Assembly: GCA_003220935.1 (NCBI GenBank)
Contig: QHTT01000093.1
Coordinates: 1 to 41,479, forward strand
Direction: 5' to 3'
DNA: 41,479 bases
From: Gemmatimonadota bacterium
GTDB taxonomy: Bacteria; Gemmatimonadota; Gemmatimonadetes; Gemmatimonadales; GWC2-71-9
Shown here piece after piece: positions 8,601 to 16,275 of the stretch. The first letter of the stretch is position 1. Each line of letters opens with the position of its first letter. A program made the translations under genes and the position numbers. Under the pieces are notes generated by a model. It searched no databases and was not told the origin of the DNA. It saw nothing but the letters and a program-made list of their open reading frames with translations.

Positions 8601-11600
8601 CACGGGCGCGGTGCGCGACACGCTGCCGCTCTGCAGCGCCACGCAGCACGGCCTGCTCCAGACGTTTTTTTTCGGTGACCTACGCTCGCGCTGCGGGCGG
8701 CACAACGGCTTCGTCGACACGGAAGACCTGGACAGCGACTTCCGGCTCGACTCGCTGGCCGGGGTGCGGACGGCGGAAGGCTTCGTCCGCTTCGTGTTTC
8801 CGATCGGCGACGAGCGCTTCTACGTGCGCGACGGCGCCATGCTCCCCGCATTCACGAACGGGCTCCCCGACGGCACGTCGGGCTGGCGGCTGTACCGCAT
8901 CCCGTTTCACACCGATACGATTCAGGTGGGGAGCGTCGACCTGCGCCAGATCCAGAGCCTGCGGGTCACCGTGGTCGCCCCGCATACCGCCGGCCCAAAT
9001 CAGCCCGATCCGCAGATCTACTTCGGGCTCGCCCGCGTGCGGCTGGTGGGCGCCACGTGGCTCAAGCGCGCCGACACGCCGATTCGGGGCGTCGCGGGCG
9101 AACGCGGGACCGGCACGGGCGAGGTGATCGCCTCTGTCGTGAGTACTGAGAACAGCGACCTCGGCTACACGCCGCCGCCCGGCGTGTTCGATGAGGCGGG
9201 GCGACGTGACGCGAACCTGCAACTCGCCACCGCCCAGATCAACGAACGCTCGCTCCGCTTGCTCGCGGGCGGCCTCCAGACCGGCCAGCGTGCCGAAGCG
9301 TTTCTGCGGTTCACCGCCGAGGGTGACAAGAACTTCCTCAAGTACAAGAGGCTCCGCACCTGGATGCGGGGGCGCGGCCCGGGGTGGGAGGATGGGGATC
9401 TGCACGCCTATATCAAGGCAGGCAAGGACCAAAACAACTTCTACCTGTACCATGCCCCCGCCCGCACCAGCTCGTGGGATCCGGAGATGGTCGTGGACCT
9501 GGACCGCTGGCTCCTGTTGCGCGCCAAGATCGAGCAGGCGTGGCTGCGGGGCGACACCGCCCAGATCTACGCCGGCTGCCCCGACACCTCGCTCGTGCCG
9601 TTCGACTCCGCGTACGTGATGTGCGACGGCCCCTACCTCGCGCATGTGCGCGATCCCGCCACCGCTCCGCCCAACCTCGCCGCCGTGCAGGAGATCGCGG
9701 CGGGCATCTGGCGCGTCGCTAGCCACGTGTTCGTCGATCAGGCGGAGTTGTGGGTGGACGACATCCGCCTGAGTGATGTCGTGCAGGACGCCGGCTTCGC
9801 GGGGGCGATCGACGTGACGCTCACCGCCGCCAACGTGGCGGACGTCGCCGTGAGCGTGTCGCGCCGCGATGCCCAGTTCCGGCAGCTCGGGGAGGATCCG
9901 CGCTACGTAGCCGACAACGCGGCGAGCGTGGCAGGCACGCTGCGGCTGGAACGGTTTGTTCCCGATCGGTGGGGTATCATCGCCCCGCTGACCGTGCGGT
10001 ACGCCGCCACGTCGAGCGCGCCGTTCTACCTGGCCGGCACCGACCTCCGGGCCGATGCGCTCACCGGCCTGCGCACGCCGCGCGCGACGGCCGCGAGCTA
10101 CGCGCTCACGGTCCGGCGCAGCCGCCGGTCGCTCAATCCCTTCATGCGCTATCTGGTGGATCCGCTCGCCCTCTCCGGCGCCTACGCCCGGGGCACCGCG
10201 CAGGGCGATCTCGCGCTCGCCACGTCGTCGAGCTACGCGTTCAACCTGGACTACGCGCTCGTGCCGGGCACGAGCCCCCCCCCCGGCGGGGGCGGGATCC
10301 GCCTCGCGCCCGCGGCCGTGCGGTTCCGGTCCGGCCTTGCAGGCGACGACGGGGCCCGCCTCACCTACGCAGTCCCGGTCGCGCGCGTCGCCGACTCCGC
10401 CCTCGCCCCGGCGCTCTCCCGCAGCCGGGTGTGGCGCAACAGCGGCGGGCTCGACTTCCTGCCGCTCCGCGGCCTCCAGCTCCGCGTCGATGCGGCCTCC
10501 CTGCGGGACCTGCGGGACTACGGCGACTCGACCACCATCGCCCGCCTGATGCGGCAAGAGCGGCGCACGCTCCTCGGCCAGGACGTCGGCGTGGAGACGC
10601 AACGCACCATCACGACCGCCGTCACGGCGACGCCTCAGGTGGGCGCGTGGCTCCGTCCCCGCGCTGCGGTCGTGACGTCCTTCAGCTATACGCGCGACCC
10701 CAACGGCCGCACGCCGGTCCGCGACATCGGCGACACCGCCGGCGGGTTCCATCTGCCGGCGGCATTCAGCAACCAGCGTCGCCTCGACCTGGCCGTCGGC
10801 GTGGACCCCAGGCGTCTCGGCGGGAAGCTGTTCGGCGACAGTGCCGCGCTCGCCAGGCTGCTCGGTCGCCTCAGCAATCTGGACCTCTCGTACGGGCGCA
10901 CGCTGCTATCGAGCTACGATCGTGTGCCGGGTAGCCCATCGCTCGGCTACCAGTTCGCTCTCGGCCGGTTCGACGACTTCAAGACCCAGAGCGGCCGGCT
11001 CGCGCTGGCGGCGACGGACAACTCGAGTCTCAACGCCGCCGCCAACGTGGCGCTCCCCGAGGGCATGCGCGTGAACATGAACTACCGGCGCACCCGCGGC
11101 GTTACCTGGGCACTCCGGCTCGATCAGCAGGTGCCGATCCGCAGTGCCAGCACGGAGTGGCCCTCGGCGAACGTGATCTGGAGCGTGTCGCCGGGCGCGA
11201 CCGGGCTCGGCCGGGTGCTGGCGAGCCTCTCGGCACAGCTCGGGTATCGCAACGTGGAGACCGCGAGCGACCAGCCGTCGTTCCTGGGGGCCGAGGCTCC
11301 GGCCGCGACCTCGGCGGGCAGCGAGCGCTCGATCCGACCCGCCGTCGCGCTCACGTGGCGGCACGGCGTGTCGACGGCGTTCGATGCCTCCTACGCGACC
11401 AGCGATCAGGTGAGCGCGGGTAACCTGTTTCACACCGAGCGCTCCCAGCAGAGCGCGAGCCTGGCCTTCGTGTTCCGGCCCCCGGCCAGCATCGTTCGCT
11501 TGAAGCACGACATCCGCGCCGCCGGCCGCTACAGCGCCAGCGCCAACAAGACGTGCCTGCAGGCCGCCGGCCAAGTCGACTGCGTCCCCTACGTAGACAG

Positions 11601-11772
11601 CCGTCAGACGCAGATGCAGCTTTCCCTGGACACCGATTTACCTCCCACCCTCAGCGCGGGCTTCCAGATGGCATACCTGGTGAACGACGAGCGGCAGGCT
11701 AACCGCAAGACCTCGCAGCTCGTGATCACCGCGTTCGTCGAGCTCCACACCAGCGTGGGGCAGATCCAATGA
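5635..11772 (+). CDS. sprA: SprA-family giant outer-membrane protein (T9SS translocon homologue)
   Basis: A 2045-aa protein resembling SprA (called Sov in Porphyromonas), the very large barrel through which type IX substrates cross the outer membrane. Bacteroidota SprA is about 2400 aa, so this is somewhat shorter. ATG 5635 gives a clean signal peptide ending in AHA before Gln22; an in-frame ATG at 5584 would add 17 polar residues. The body shows repeated SprA-like units: an early IGMELRVRFELKADRF segment, RDGSEKIYLGSQLL with a following YSIDYATGQVTFKNP element, WVDDIRL, and a C-terminal run of amphipathic strands through about residue 2040. Its stop overlaps the glutaminyl cyclase start (ATGA). 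No other T9SS component or substrate sorting domain is visible in the window, so a complete type IX system is inferred, not shown. SprA-like proteins with other roles are an alternative. Confidence 0.85.
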   Translation: MRRPTLVGLVALSLVIPQAHAQDTAAVRVRAPRPPRPPGFVAAFSWTALAPPQLAALLPGGRLGLRTSPAAVAATWARRVRAARRAGLAVLAQPPVAVAESAAAAPEAPTPPVPPAGLRGILGTYADIGMELRVRFELKADRFQNLKCTPFEQQQALSGCQARFPTISPVPQYSVRTAGIVGRRLHVNVDFDSQREFDANNNLQVWYEGLEDEVLRRVEAGNVTFQAPPSRFISAAIPANNFGVQAVAQLGALEFRGIYAQQKGNVVRDRVYSVGETTTQPIARMARDLDYEAGRFFFAVDPALIPRYPAVDVLNIDRAILPDSLRVGSVRVYRVRAASPTSTTNQNIGGVRAVACGPGPTRSVDCDVQRAGPFQWELLLEGKDYYVDPSGAWFALASRLDQSDYLAVSYIPVGAPGCGPPTGRCVGTFPAAASRDTAVVDTLRLVYDPRPGVTAATPSFRFEIRSAYRVGGSEVDRTTVALALTVNQRERTVLGAQTYLAQLGMALESDPTRFDQYNRLFPRTRDPQQGAPLRDYFAVFPHLTPFADTARLAPVERNDSLYRTPRLLLLTQSPPSVFALGVHASVSASSDRSQLSLNSFQIRDGSEKIYLGSQLLVRDADYSIDYATGQVTFKNPDSLFQGGTAQVRAQFEERAAFAVAPTSIYGLAARYDLGERGTVNFTGLFQKEQSAFTRPPLGFEPSSSFIGGVNTELHFQPEFVTRALNALPGIHTDVPSLLNISAEVATSRPSPNQAGQAYVEEFEAEAGRPLSLAENSWHWGSIPATARGAEPFGIDPAGFDAANAAALTWQNLPLGADGRAIQFLPQQIDPTIRLVGQAQSAEQVLWLMVKPDTVLGLANVNTGNPNWVRPHQDGPRWRSITQALSATGIDLSRTEYLELWVWEDNHRVAKANRAALILDFGSVFEDALAWVPEAFSAAPTGDTTYYGRRYVGRGRLDTERDPITHSWNAVINDEGILSDRVTDGIVDSSTGAVRDTLPLCSATQHGLLQTFFFGDLRSRCGRHNGFVDTEDLDSDFRLDSLAGVRTAEGFVRFVFPIGDERFYVRDGAMLPAFTNGLPDGTSGWRLYRIPFHTDTIQVGSVDLRQIQSLRVTVVAPHTAGPNQPDPQIYFGLARVRLVGATWLKRADTPIRGVAGERGTGTGEVIASVVSTENSDLGYTPPPGVFDEAGRRDANLQLATAQINERSLRLLAGGLQTGQRAEAFLRFTAEGDKNFLKYKRLRTWMRGRGPGWEDGDLHAYIKAGKDQNNFYLYHAPARTSSWDPEMVVDLDRWLLLRAKIEQAWLRGDTAQIYAGCPDTSLVPFDSAYVMCDGPYLAHVRDPATAPPNLAAVQEIAAGIWRVASHVFVDQAELWVDDIRLSDVVQDAGFAGAIDVTLTAANVADVAVSVSRRDAQFRQLGEDPRYVADNAASVAGTLRLERFVPDRWGIIAPLTVRYAATSSAPFYLAGTDLRADALTGLRTPRATAASYALTVRRSRRSLNPFMRYLVDPLALSGAYARGTAQGDLALATSSSYAFNLDYALVPGTSPPPGGGGIRLAPAAVRFRSGLAGDDGARLTYAVPVARVADSALAPALSRSRVWRNSGGLDFLPLRGLQLRVDAASLRDLRDYGDSTTIARLMRQERRTLLGQDVGVETQRTITTAVTATPQVGAWLRPRAAVVTSFSYTRDPNGRTPVRDIGDTAGGFHLPAAFSNQRRLDLAVGVDPRRLGGKLFGDSAALARLLGRLSNLDLSYGRTLLSSYDRVPGSPSLGYQFALGRFDDFKTQSGRLALAATDNSSLNAAANVALPEGMRVNMNYRRTRGVTWALRLDQQVPIRSASTEWPSANVIWSVSPGATGLGRVLASLSAQLGYRNVETASDQPSFLGAEAPAATSAGSERSIRPAVALTWRHGVSTAFDASYATSDQVSAGNLFHTERSQQSASLAFVFRPPASIVRLKHDIRAAGRYSASANKTCLQAAGQVDCVPYVDSRQTQMQLSLDTDLPPTLSAGFQMAYLVNDERQANRKTSQLVITAFVELHTSVGQIQ

Positions 11773-12761
11773 GGCGAGAAGCAGGGTGGGGGAGGTTGGG
11801 GAGGTTGTGGAGGTTCTGGAGGTTGCCTCCACCCGCCTCCACCAACCTCCACAACCTCCAGAACCTGCTTCTGGTGCTCCTCCTCGCCTGTCAGGCGCGT
11901 GGCAGCGCCCGCGGCGTGGCCCGCGAGTTCGACGGCGGTCGCGCGTTCAGCTACGTCGAGCAGCAGATGCAGTTCGGGCCGCGCATCCCCAACACGCCCG
12001 CCCACGAGCGGACCGGCGACTGGATCCTCGCCCAGCTGCGTGCCCGGGCCGATACGGTCGGCGTGCAGGCGATTACCCACGTCACCCGCCGCGGCGACAC
12101 CCTGCACCTCCGTAACTTCCTTGCCCGGTTCCGCCCGGCGGCGGCCGAGCGCGTGCTGTTCCTCGCGCACTGGGACACGCGCCCCCACGCCGATCAAAGC
12201 GCCAACCTCGGTCAGCAACGGCTCCCAGTCCCGGGCGCGAACGACGGCGCCTCGGGCGTCGCGGTGCTGCTCGGCGTCGCCGACGCGCTCAAAGCCAAGC
12301 CGCCCGCGGTAGGCGTGGACCTGCTATTCGTGGACGGCGAGGACTACGGCGACTTCACGAAAGACTCAACCGACGTGCTCATCGGGTCGCGCTACTTCGC
12401 TGCCCACCAGCCGCCCGGCTACCCGCCGCTCTTCGCCGTGCTGTTCGACATGGTCGGCGACAAGGACCTGCGGATCGGCTACGAAGGCAACTCCCAGGCG
12501 TTTGCTCCGGAGGTGGTGGACCGCGTCTGGCGCACCGCGAACGAGCTCGGCTACGAGCGTTACTTCATTCCGCAGGTCGAGTCGACCCTCATCGACGACC
12601 ACGTCGCGCTCCAGAAGGCCGGTATCCACGCGATCGACGTCGTGGATTTCAACTACGGTCCTGGCAACAGCTACTGGCACACCACGGAGGATACGATAGA
12701 CAAGGTGAGTGCGGCGTCGCTCAAGGTCGTCGGGGACGTGGCGGTGGCGCTGGTGCGCTGA
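11769..12761 (+). CDS. M28-family glutaminyl-peptide cyclotransferase-like lipoprotein
   Basis: A 330-aa zinc enzyme of the M28 fold, closest by motif order to bacterial glutaminyl cyclases, which convert N-terminal Gln to pyroglutamate. Visible motifs are HWDTRPHAD (zinc His), GANDGASG (Asp), FVDGEDYG (catalytic Glu), LFDMVGDKD (Asp), DDHVAL and YWHTTEDT (His). An aminopeptidase is the alternative, but the HWDTRP/DGEDYG pair is cyclase-like. A hydrophobic stretch ending LLLAC near residue 41 suggests lipid anchoring, making it periplasmic. ATG 11769 overlaps the sprA stop as ATGA, strongly suggesting coupled translation. Residues 6-33 (Trp/Arg-rich, then Asn/Leu-rich) are encoded by a palindromic repeat and do not look like native protein; a start farther inside, for example TTG near 11823, is possible. 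Confidence 0.85.
   Translation: MRREAGWGRLGRLWRFWRLPPPASTNLHNLQNLLLVLLLACQARGSARGVAREFDGGRAFSYVEQQMQFGPRIPNTPAHERTGDWILAQLRARADTVGVQAITHVTRRGDTLHLRNFLARFRPAAAERVLFLAHWDTRPHADQSANLGQQRLPVPGANDGASGVAVLLGVADALKAKPPAVGVDLLFVDGEDYGDFTKDSTDVLIGSRYFAAHQPPGYPPLFAVLFDMVGDKDLRIGYEGNSQAFAPEVVDRVWRTANELGYERYFIPQVESTLIDDHVALQKAGIHAIDVVDFNYGPGNSYWHTTEDTIDKVSAASLKVVGDVAVALVR
11790..11867. repeat. Palindromic GGAGGTT repeat overlapping the glutaminyl cyclase N-terminus
   Basis: Imperfect 9-mers of the GGAGGTTNT type run from about 11790 to 11825. Their reverse complement (CAACCTCCA type) follows at 11842-11865, so RNA would fold into a long hairpin. The element lies immediately after the sprA/cyclase overlap and is translated into low-complexity sequence ahead of the hydrophobic signal segment. 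Confidence 0.75.
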
Positions 12762-12866
12762 GAACGCGGAACGCGGAAGTCGGAACGCGGAACAGAATGG
12801 CGAGCGCCCGGGGGACAGAGGTCGCCGCTCTGTTCCGCGTTCCGCGTTCCGACTTCGGCGTTTTTC
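12762..12866. repeat. GGAACGC repeat hairpin with T-run, possible terminator
   Basis: Directly after the cyclase stop, GGAACGC units form a left arm at 12762-12795. The inverted copy at 12830-12858 has one additional 7-base unit. The core pairing is 12782-12795 with 12830-12843. Five Ts follow at 12861-12865, so the element could act as an intrinsic terminator. The variable number of units suggests an expanding REP-type repeat. Confidence 0.65.
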
Positions 12867-12926
12867 CGGCGCCCCGCGCATAGAACGGATACCACTCGCC
12901 GGCGGGCGAACCGTTACTGTGCCGCC

Positions 12927-13337
12927 ATGGACGACCGCCACGCCGCGCTGCTGCTCGCCGGCCTCGCGTTGGCCGGCGCCGGCGTGCGCTATGCGCTCGC
13001 TCCAGCATCCGCCACCGCGCCAGGCGACGTGCGGCTCGCCGCGACCGACTCGCCGCCGCCCCGCCGGCTGCGCGAGACGGCGCGCACCGCGGCGCGACTG
13101 GCACGCCCGCTGCTCCCCGGCGAGCGAATCGACCTCGATCGCGCCGACGTGACGGAGATCACGCGGTTGCCGCGCGTGGGCCCCGCGCTTGCGCAGCGGA
13201 TCGTGGCCTGGCGCGAACAACACGGCCCGTTTGGCAGTCTCGCGCGCTTTGACAGCGTGCCCGGCGTCGGCCCGCGCCTCATCGAGAGCCTGCGACCTTA
13301 CGTGTTGTTTTCGGGTCAGATACCGTCGCCGCCTTGA
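12927..13337 (+). CDS. ComEA-like helix-hairpin-helix DNA-binding protein
   Basis: A 136-aa protein with an N-terminal hydrophobic segment (about residues 8-28, AALLLAGLALAGAG) that could be a membrane anchor or signal. A linker follows, then a C-terminal pair of helix-hairpin-helix motifs at about residues 70-130: ITRLPRVGPALAQRIVAWRE and FDSVPGVGPRLIESL. This is the ComEA architecture; ComEA binds incoming double-stranded DNA in the periplasm during natural transformation. It stands just before the pilB promoter and the rest of the T4P locus, which supports a role in DNA uptake, although short HhH proteins of unknown function share this domain. The ATG at 12927 has no strong Shine-Dalgarno sequence. 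Confidence 0.78.
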   Translation: MDDRHAALLLAGLALAGAGVRYALAPASATAPGDVRLAATDSPPPRRLRETARTAARLARPLLPGERIDLDRADVTEITRLPRVGPALAQRIVAWREQHGPFGSLARFDSVPGVGPRLIESLRPYVLFSGQIPSPP

Positions 13338-13361
13338 CTTCCCTCCGCCGCATTCTATGTT
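13334..13361 (+). promoter_or_regulatory. Putative sigma70 promoter of pilB-pilT-pilC
   Basis: TTGACT at 13334-13339 and TATGTT at 13356-13361 are separated by 16 bases. The -35 box overlaps the stop codon of the ComEA-like gene. An AGGTGG follows at 13362-13367. Distance to the pilB start is about 21 bases, giving a very short leader. Confidence 0.5.
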
Positions 13362-13382
13362 AGGTGGTTCATTTCCAATGAG

Positions 13383-15101
13383 TTGCATACGGCCACCGCA
13401 GCAGCCACCAGCGACAAGCTCGGCGAACTCCTCCTCCGCGACGGGCTGATCACCCCGGATCAGCTGAAGAAGGCGTTGCTGGAGCAGAAGAACACGGGGA
13501 TGCGCTTGGGTTACACCCTGGTCAAGCTGGGCTTCGTCGAGGAGACCGAAATCTCCAAGATGCTGGCCCGGCAGTACCGCATGCCGGCCGTCGACCTCTC
13601 CCGCTTCGAAGTCGATCCCAAGATTCTCAAGCTCATCCCCCCGGACATCGCCATAAAGCACACTGTGCTGCCGCTCAAGCGTGAGGGGCGGACCCTCACT
13701 GTGGCCATCGGCGACCCCAACAACGTCACGGCAATCGAGGACCTCAAGTTCGTCACCCGCTGCGATGTGTTCCCGGTGATCGCGGGAGAGTACACCCTCC
13801 GGAACGCGATCGACCGCTACTACCAGCAGTCGGACGCCGAGCTGCAATCCTTGCTCAAGAGCGTCGCGGCGGCCGAAGAGCTGTTGGAGGTCGTGGAGGA
13901 CCAGCAGGACGAGGATGTCCGGGCGCAGGACCTGGCGGACGACGCCCCCGTGGTGAAGCTGATCAACGGGTTGTTGACGGACGCGGTGAAACGGGGGGCG
14001 TCCGACATCCACCTCGAGCCGTTCGAGCACGAGCTGCGGGTGCGCTACCGGATCGACGGCGCTCTGCAGGAGGTCATGAAGCCGCCGGTCAAGATGCGGG
14101 CAGCGCTGACCTCGCGCGTCAAGATTATGGCGCAATTGAACATCGCCGAGCGGCGCGTGCCGCAGGACGGGCGCATCAAGCTGAAGATGGGGAGCAAGGT
14201 CATCGACTTCCGGGTCTCGACCCTCCCCGTCCTGTTTGGCGAAAAGATCGTACTCCGGATCCTCGACAAGGGCAACCTGACGCTCGACCTGACGAAGTTC
14301 GGCTTCGAGCCGAAGGCCGAGCAGGATCTGATGCGCGCGATCCTGAATCCGTACGGGATGGTGCTGGTGACGGGCCCGACGGGGTCGGGGAAAACCACCA
14401 CGCTGTACTCCGCGCTGTCGCGCATCAACCAGATCGACGTGAACATCCTGACGGCCGAGGACCCCGTCGAGTACAACCTGCTGGGCATCAACCAGGTGCT
14501 GGTGCGGAACGAAGTGGGGATGACGTTTGCGGCGGCGCTGAAGGCGTTCCTGCGCCAGGACCCGAACATCATCATGGTGGGGGAGATCCGCGACCTGGAG
14601 ACCGGCTCGATCGCCATCAAGGCAGCGCTCACGGGCCACCTGGTGCTCTCCACGCTGCACACCAACGATGCGCCGTCCACGGTCACCCGCATGGTGGACA
14701 TGGGGATCGAGCCGTTCAACGTGGCGAGCGCCGTGAACCTGATCGTGGCGCAGCGGCTGGTGCGGCGCATCTGCAAGGACTGCAAGCAGGAGCAGAAGTA
14801 CAACGACGAGGAGCTCAAGGCCCTCGGGATCCCGGTTGCCGAGGCGGCGAAGCTCACGTTTTACAAGGGCGCTGGCTGCGACAACTGCGGCGGCACCGGG
14901 TACAAGGGGCGGCAGGGGTTGTACGAAGTCATGGCCATGTCGAGCGCGCTCCGGCGTATGGTGCTGAAGGGCGGCTCCACCGAGGAGCTGCGGGAAGAGG
15001 CGGTGAAGGAGGGGATGCTCACCTTGCGCTCGGACGGCATGGTGAAGGTGAAGCGCGGGATCACCACCCTGGAGGAAGTCGTGAAAGAGACGGCGGCATG
15101 A
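13383..15101 (+). CDS. pilB: Type IV pilus extension ATPase PilB
   Basis: A 572-aa cytoplasmic hexameric ATPase that powers pilus assembly through PilC. An MshEN-type N-terminal domain (about 10-150, LGELLLRDGLIT, LGFVEETEI) is followed by the GspE/PilB core. Walker A is GPTGSGKTT at 331-339, an Asp-box segment (ILTAEDPVEY) lies near 355, Walker B is IIMVGEIRDLET near 397, and the His box is LSTLHTND near 425. Two CxxC pairs around residues 465-500 form the zinc-binding element typical of PilB. Length is normal. The start is a TTG at 13383; an ATG at 13378 with better-placed AGGTGG is out of frame and ends after 23 codons, so either TTG is used or one base is wrong here. The stop overlaps pilT (ATGA). 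Confidence 0.95.
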   Translation: MHTATAAATSDKLGELLLRDGLITPDQLKKALLEQKNTGMRLGYTLVKLGFVEETEISKMLARQYRMPAVDLSRFEVDPKILKLIPPDIAIKHTVLPLKREGRTLTVAIGDPNNVTAIEDLKFVTRCDVFPVIAGEYTLRNAIDRYYQQSDAELQSLLKSVAAAEELLEVVEDQQDEDVRAQDLADDAPVVKLINGLLTDAVKRGASDIHLEPFEHELRVRYRIDGALQEVMKPPVKMRAALTSRVKIMAQLNIAERRVPQDGRIKLKMGSKVIDFRVSTLPVLFGEKIVLRILDKGNLTLDLTKFGFEPKAEQDLMRAILNPYGMVLVTGPTGSGKTTTLYSALSRINQIDVNILTAEDPVEYNLLGINQVLVRNEVGMTFAAALKAFLRQDPNIIMVGEIRDLETGSIAIKAALTGHLVLSTLHTNDAPSTVTRMVDMGIEPFNVASAVNLIVAQRLVRRICKDCKQEQKYNDEELKALGIPVAEAAKLTFYKGAGCDNCGGTGYKGRQGLYEVMAMSSALRRMVLKGGSTEELREEAVKEGMLTLRSDGMVKVKRGITTLEEVVKETAA

Positions 15102-16255
15102 CGGCGGGCGCTTCGGGGGGGGTTCTGAATCTCCGCTCGTTGCTCGAGGAGATGATCGAGAAGGACGCCTCGGATCTCCACATTGTAGCGGGTGAGCGTC
15201 CCAAGATGCGGGTCGACGGGGACATTGTCGACTCATCGGTCGACCACGTCCTGACCCCGAAGGACACCCTCTCAATCGCCTACTCGGTGCTGACCGAGAA
15301 CCAGAAGAAGCGGTTCGAAACCGAGAACGAGCTCGACTTCTCTTTCGGGATCCAGAACCTGGCGCGGTTCCGCGGCAACTGCTTCAAGCAGCGCGGCTGC
15401 GTGTCACTGGTCATCCGGCAGATTCCCTTCACCGTGCGCACGTTCGACGATCTCGGGCTGCCGGCCGTCGTGGCCAAGCTCGCTGAGCGGCCCCGGGGGT
15501 TGGTCCTGGTCACCGGCCCGACCGGCTCCGGAAAGAGCACGACCCTGGCGGCGATGGTCGACAAGATCAACAAGGAGCTGAAGGGGCACATCATCACGGT
15601 GGAGGACCCGATCGAGTTCATCCACCGCCACCAGGCCTGCATCGTGAACCAGCGCGAGATCGGCACGGATACGAACAGCTTCGCGGCCGCGCTCAAGTAC
15701 GCGTTGCGGCAGGATCCGGATGTCGTGCTCATCGGCGAAATGCGCGACCTCGAGACCATCGCCGCGGCGCTGACCATCGCCGAGACGGGCCACCTCGCCT
15801 TCGCGACGCTGCACACCAACTCCGCGATGGAGAGCATCAACCGCATCATCGACGTCTTCCCGTCGCACCAGCAGTCGCAGATCCGCGCCCAGCTGGCCTT
15901 CGTGCTGGAGGGCGTGATCACCCAGACGCTGCTGCAGAAGATCAAAGGCCGGGGGCGGGTCATGGCGGCTGAGATCATGATCTGCACTCCGGCCATCCGG
16001 GCGCTGATCCGCGACAACAAGGTGCACCAGATCGAGTCGGCGATGCAGGCGGGGAAGAAATACGGCATGCAGACGCTGAACGACGCCCTCTACCAGCTCT
16101 ACGTGGGCCGCGAAGTCGCCAAAGACGAGTGTCTCCGCGTCTCGGCCAACCCGAACGAGTTCCTGCGCATGATCGGCGAGCCGCCGCAGGACGACAAGGA
16201 GCCCGCCGCCGGGCCGCCGCAGACGGGCCCGGCCAAGGTGGCGGCGCGCCGCTAG
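15098..16255 (+). CDS. pilT: Type IV pilus retraction ATPase PilT
   Basis: A 385-aa twitching-motility ATPase that depolymerises the pilus. The N-terminal PAS-like domain starts with MIEKDASDLHIVAGERP. Walker A is GPTGSGKST at about 140-148, an ITVEDPIEF Asp box follows, Walker B is VVLIGEMRDLET, and the His box is FATLHTNSA. The C-terminal AIRALIR motif near residue 300 is diagnostic for PilT and important for retraction. The tail after about 350 is a Pro/Ala-rich extension. ATG 15098 overlaps the pilB stop, and pilC starts 20 bases after the stop, so pilB, pilT and pilC form one operon. Pairing of extension and retraction motors implies dynamic pili. Confidence 0.96.
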   Translation: MTAGASGGVLNLRSLLEEMIEKDASDLHIVAGERPKMRVDGDIVDSSVDHVLTPKDTLSIAYSVLTENQKKRFETENELDFSFGIQNLARFRGNCFKQRGCVSLVIRQIPFTVRTFDDLGLPAVVAKLAERPRGLVLVTGPTGSGKSTTLAAMVDKINKELKGHIITVEDPIEFIHRHQACIVNQREIGTDTNSFAAALKYALRQDPDVVLIGEMRDLETIAAALTIAETGHLAFATLHTNSAMESINRIIDVFPSHQQSQIRAQLAFVLEGVITQTLLQKIKGRGRVMAAEIMICTPAIRALIRDNKVHQIESAMQAGKKYGMQTLNDALYQLYVGREVAKDECLRVSANPNEFLRMIGEPPQDDKEPAAGPPQTGPAKVAARR

Positions 16256-16275
16256 GCGCCCGGAGGGAGTGAGCT

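Noticed and set aside
5563-10752. Two long minus-strand open frames opposite sprA
   Set aside because: Composition and lack of motifs mark them as shadows of the sprA frame.
12366-15275. Very long open frame on the minus strand (about 970 codons) opposite the cyclase, the ComEA-like gene and pilB
   Set aside because: It is rich in Arg, His, Asp and Val, has no recognisable domain, and lies opposite genes with clear family motifs. It is a GC-rich codon-bias shadow.
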